This document shows positions 61,507-64,000 of a stretch of DNA of 64,000 nucleotides, piece by piece; the stretch's first letter is position 1, and every line of letters starts with the position of its first letter. The notes under the pieces were generated by a model, which saw nothing but the letters and a program-made list of their open reading frames with translations, had not been told where the DNA came from and made no database searches. The DNA comes from Nocardioides perillae (GTDB lineage Bacteria; Actinomycetota; Actinomycetes; Propionibacteriales; Nocardioidaceae): contig NZ_JACCAC010000001.1 of NCBI RefSeq assembly GCF_013409425.1, positions 2,170,001 through 2,234,000 on the forward strand. The letters run 5' to 3'. The position numbers and the translations under genes are program-made.

Positions 61507-62241
61507 GTGCCGCAGCACACCGCCGTCGTGGTCGAGGATGACCCCGACATCGCCGAGCTCCTCCAGATCGCGCTCGAGGCCGTCGGCGTGACGAGCGAGC
61601 GGGCCACCACCGGGGCGGAGGCGGTCGAGCTGGTCCGCCGGCTCGATCCCGACCTGGTCACCCTCGACCTCACGCTGCCCGACATGGACGGCACCGAGGT
61701 GTGCCGGCGCCTGCGCGGGTTCACTGACTGCTACGTCGTCATGATCACGGGCCGCACCGAGGAGGTCGACCGCCTCGTCGGGCTCGAGATCGGCGCAGAC
61801 GACTACCTCGCCAAGCCGTTCTCGCCTCGTGAGCTCGGCGCTCGCGCCGCAGCGCTGCTGCGCCGCCCCCGCGCCGGCGTGGCCCCTGCGGGCCCCGCCG
61901 CCACTGCGGCCCCGCCCGCGCCGGTCGCGGAGCCGGTCGAGGCCGGCGGGTTCCGCTACGACCCCGTGACGGGCACCGGTGTGCTCGGCGGCACCGCGGT
62001 CGCGCTGACGCCTGGGGAGGCCGACCTCCTCGCCACGCTGGCGGCGCGGCCGGGACACGCCTGGTCGCGCGCTGACCTGGTGCGGGAGGTCTACGACGGA
62101 GAGTTCATCGAGTCCGACTACCTCATCGACGTGCAGGTCGCGGGACTGCGTCGCAAGCTGCGACGCGCCGGCGCCGGCACCGGTTGGATCAGCACCGTCG
62201 AGGGCTCCCTCTACGCCTTCACCCCGCCTACTGCGGGATGA
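61507..62241 (+). CDS. Response regulator with winged-helix (OmpR/PhoB type) output
   Basis: A 244-residue regulator. The receiver domain (5-120) has AVVVEDDPDIAEL, the phosphoacceptor Asp in LVTLDLTLPDMDG, and Lys in DYLAKPFSPREL; a Pro/Ala-rich linker leads to a C-terminal winged helix (WSRADLVREVYDGE, DYLIDVQVAGLRRKLRR). The GTG at 61507 has GGAGG 7 nt upstream; an ATG at 61465 with its own GGAGG is the alternative and adds 14 residues. No histidine kinase gene is visible in the window. Its 3' end overlaps the OpgC gene by 14 bp. Confidence 0.88.
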   Translation: MPQHTAVVVEDDPDIAELLQIALEAVGVTSERATTGAEAVELVRRLDPDLVTLDLTLPDMDGTEVCRRLRGFTDCYVVMITGRTEEVDRLVGLEIGADDYLAKPFSPRELGARAAALLRRPRAGVAPAGPAATAAPPAPVAEPVEAGGFRYDPVTGTGVLGGTAVALTPGEADLLATLAARPGHAWSRADLVREVYDGEFIESDYLIDVQVAGLRRKLRRAGAGTGWISTVEGSLYAFTPPTAG

Positions 62242-64000
62242 CCGGGAAGAGCACGCGCCGCTTCACCAGCACCCACACGAGTGCGAGGGCGGCCGTGTGC
62301 AGCACGAGCCCCTGCCACCAGCTGCTGCGGTCGAGGCCCGGCAGGTTGCCGACCACCACGACGATCGGCACGTGGACGACGAAGACGTAGAGGCTGGCGC
62401 GGCCCAGCGGCTCGTAGAACCAGCCGAACGCCCGGTGCAGCGGCTGCCAGCAGCGGGTGAGCACCGCGTAGGCCACGACCAGGAAGAACGCCAGGTCCAC
62501 CAGACGACCTGGGCGCAGCAGCACCCGGGTGTACTGCTCCCGCACGAACGCCTCGGCCTCGCCGCCCGGCAGCGGGGTCGGGAGGCCCTGTCCGGCGGCG
62601 AGCCACAGCCACCCGAGCGCGAGGGCGTAGCCGACCACCAGCGTCGACGTGACCACCAGGCCGAGGCGTGAGGTCAGCGCGGCGGTGACGCGCGCGCGGT
62701 GGTGGCCCAGCACCAGGCCGTGCGCGAAGGCGACCTGCCAGGCCAGCAGCGGGAAGACGTCGTCGAGCTGCGAGGGGAGCAGGTCGGGGTCCGCCAGCCA
62801 CTCCCATGCGTAGAGCGCCCAGCTGGTGGCGAGCAGGAGCCACCAGCGGCCGGCGTCGACGAGCCGCATCGCGAGCGGCGTCACCAGGCTGAGCACCACG
62901 AAGAGGCCCATGATGTTGAAGACCCACGGACCCATCTGCAGCAGCAGGAACTGGCGCACGGCGTAGCCCTCGGGCGGCAGCCGCAGCAGGGCGTCGACGT
63001 TGGGGTAGAGGTCGTAGACCTGGCCGGCCACCGCGTCGCCACCGGTGCCGGTGCCGCGGTCGGTGAAGGTCGTGACGACCGACGTGTCGACCAGCGGCAG
63101 CAGCCCGACCAGGTAGACCAGGGCGACGACGGTCAGCGTGGTCAGGTAGAGCTTGCGGGCCCGTTTCCACATCGCGACGCTCGCCGCCCACGCGCCCACC
63201 TTGGCCACGGTGGGCCGCCAGACCATCCCGAGCACGACACCCGAGAGCAGCACGAACATCTCGGCGCCGGTGATGGCGCCCAGTGCATTGACGGTCACGT
63301 AGCTGTAGGGACCGGCGAGCTCGACGTGGGTGATGACGACGGCGAGGATGATGAAGCCGCGGAAGAGGTCGAGCCGGTCGTCGCGTGCCGAGCCGGGCGA
63401 CGCGGCGTACGCCCAGGAGGGGCGCAGGCGGCCCACCACCCCCGCCGCGACGAAGACGGCGGCGAGGACCCCGGCGCTCAGGGCGAGCCACGAGAGCAGG
63501 GAGTAGCCGTCGCCCTCCCCGCCGACGGCGCCCGCACCCGACCACGCCTGCGTGACCGCGGTGTTGGACGTCTCCTGGTCGAGCACGCGCGAGACCGGCT
63601 CGAGCGAGACGGCCGAGGCGGCGAGGTCGGCGCGCAGTGCCCGAGCGAGCTCGTCGTCGGCCGTCGCGCGCCAGTCGACGACGTCGCCGCCCGCCTCGTC
63701 CTCGGCGCGGCGCTGCTCGAGCCACGACACCGCCCCCAGCGCGGGCTCCGGGTCCGCCAGCGCGAGCACCTGGCGCCACCACGCCCGCTTGACGGCGAGC
63801 TCGTCTGCGCCGGTGCGCTCGGTGTTGGCCAGTGCACCGGTGCGCAGCAGCAGGGGTCGCTCGCCGGGCACGGCGTAGCGCTCGACGAAGCCGCTCGCCC
63901 GGCCGTCGCCCGCCGGGACCGGTGCCGCGAGCCGGGCGGCCAGCGTGCCGTCGGGCGGCACCACGTCGTCGCCGAAGGACCCGTCGGGGCCGAACCACGA
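62228..64000 (-). CDS. GH26-like/OpgC acyltransferase fusion protein, 5' end missing
   Basis: 591 codons are present and the frame is open to the window edge. The N-terminal visible part is the end of a GH26-like barrel: FVERYAVPGERPLLLRTGAL, AWWRQVLALADPEPALGAVS and VDWRATADDELARALRADLA align with the protein at 55.8 kb. After one helix (about 160-180) comes a ten-helix OpgC domain starting RDDRLDLFRGFIILAVVITH. OpgC proteins add succinyl or acyl groups to periplasmic glucans. The fusion suggests it modifies the polymer made by the neighbouring glycosyltransferase (inference). Confidence 0.85.
   Translation of the reverse strand, partial: SWFGPDGSFGDDVVPPDGTLAARLAAPVPAGDGRASGFVERYAVPGERPLLLRTGALANTERTGADELAVKRAWWRQVLALADPEPALGAVSWLEQRRAEDEAGGDVVDWRATADDELARALRADLAASAVSLEPVSRVLDQETSNTAVTQAWSGAGAVGGEGDGYSLLSWLALSAGVLAAVFVAAGVVGRLRPSWAYAASPGSARDDRLDLFRGFIILAVVITHVELAGPYSYVTVNALGAITGAEMFVLLSGVVLGMVWRPTVAKVGAWAASVAMWKRARKLYLTTLTVVALVYLVGLLPLVDTSVVTTFTDRGTGTGGDAVAGQVYDLYPNVDALLRLPPEGYAVRQFLLLQMGPWVFNIMGLFVVLSLVTPLAMRLVDAGRWWLLLATSWALYAWEWLADPDLLPSQLDDVFPLLAWQVAFAHGLVLGHHRARVTAALTSRLGLVVTSTLVVGYALALGWLWLAAGQGLPTPLPGGEAEAFVREQYTRVLLRPGRLVDLAFFLVVAYAVLTRCWQPLHRAFGWFYEPLGRASLYVFVVHVPIVVVVGNLPGLDRSSWWQGLVLHTAALALVWVLVKRRVLFPVIPQ

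Overview
The window is chromosomal DNA from a very GC-rich actinobacterium. The gene content (SepH, DUF3071/3093/3105/3159/3710/4193/4235 families, PASTA-type Ser/Thr kinase, LigB-type ligase), the heavy use of GTG starts and the order of the dut block all fit Nocardioidaceae or a close relative. The genus is an inference. I see no rRNA, tRNA, CRISPR array, phage or plasmid genes.

Layout. 1-9.8 kb: housekeeping genes (phosphodiesterase, thymidine kinase, aldo/keto reductase, sulfurtransferase, two-domain acyl reductase, SepH, TRIC-type channel, MFS exporter, ferrochelatase). 9.8-19.2 kb: a block in nearly the same order as in Mycobacterium tuberculosis (suhB, DUF4193, DUF3093, dut, DUF3710, OB-fold, DUF3159, two TrkA proteins, APC permease, TRAM methyltransferase). 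19.4-31.2 kb: aconitase, thiamine-related proteins, a gene behind a perfect LexA box, NUDIX, SMP-30-like protein, dxs, a lipoprotein protease, PAC2 and TesB. 31.3-37.4 kb: M23 peptidase, EamA/LysR pair, acetyltransferase, small membrane proteins, and a peptidase E gene with an in-frame stop.

37.4-42.4 kb is an accessory island of less GC-rich composition. It carries an intact IS3-family element, small hypothetical genes (several encoding tiny membrane proteins), and a family of palindromic repeats lying between nearly all of them. It ends in a decayed lipoprotein gene. 42.4-48.5 kb is a fatty-acid module (htdX-like, fabG4-like, fadA2-like) plus a Ser/Thr kinase and a TetR regulator. The same inverted repeat lies between fabG4 and fadA2 and in front of tetR, so the regulator probably controls both. 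48.6-55.7 kb holds MOSC, ATP-dependent ligase, AlkA-type glycosylase, phospholipase D-like protein and uvrB.

55.8-64 kb is the most unusual region: a five-gene overlapping operon (SpoIIE phosphatase, cellulose-synthase-like glycosyltransferase, STAS protein, HATPase, GH26-like protein) next to a winged-helix response regulator and a GH26-like/OpgC fusion. It looks like an exopolysaccharide system with a partner-switching module built into the same transcript.

A recurring signal is a TANNNT -10 box 6-8 nt before the start codon, in front of at least 24 genes. This predicts many leaderless mRNAs. I used it to choose starts (MFS, APC, kinase, PLD, AlkA) and to support two genes of 39 and 50 codons.
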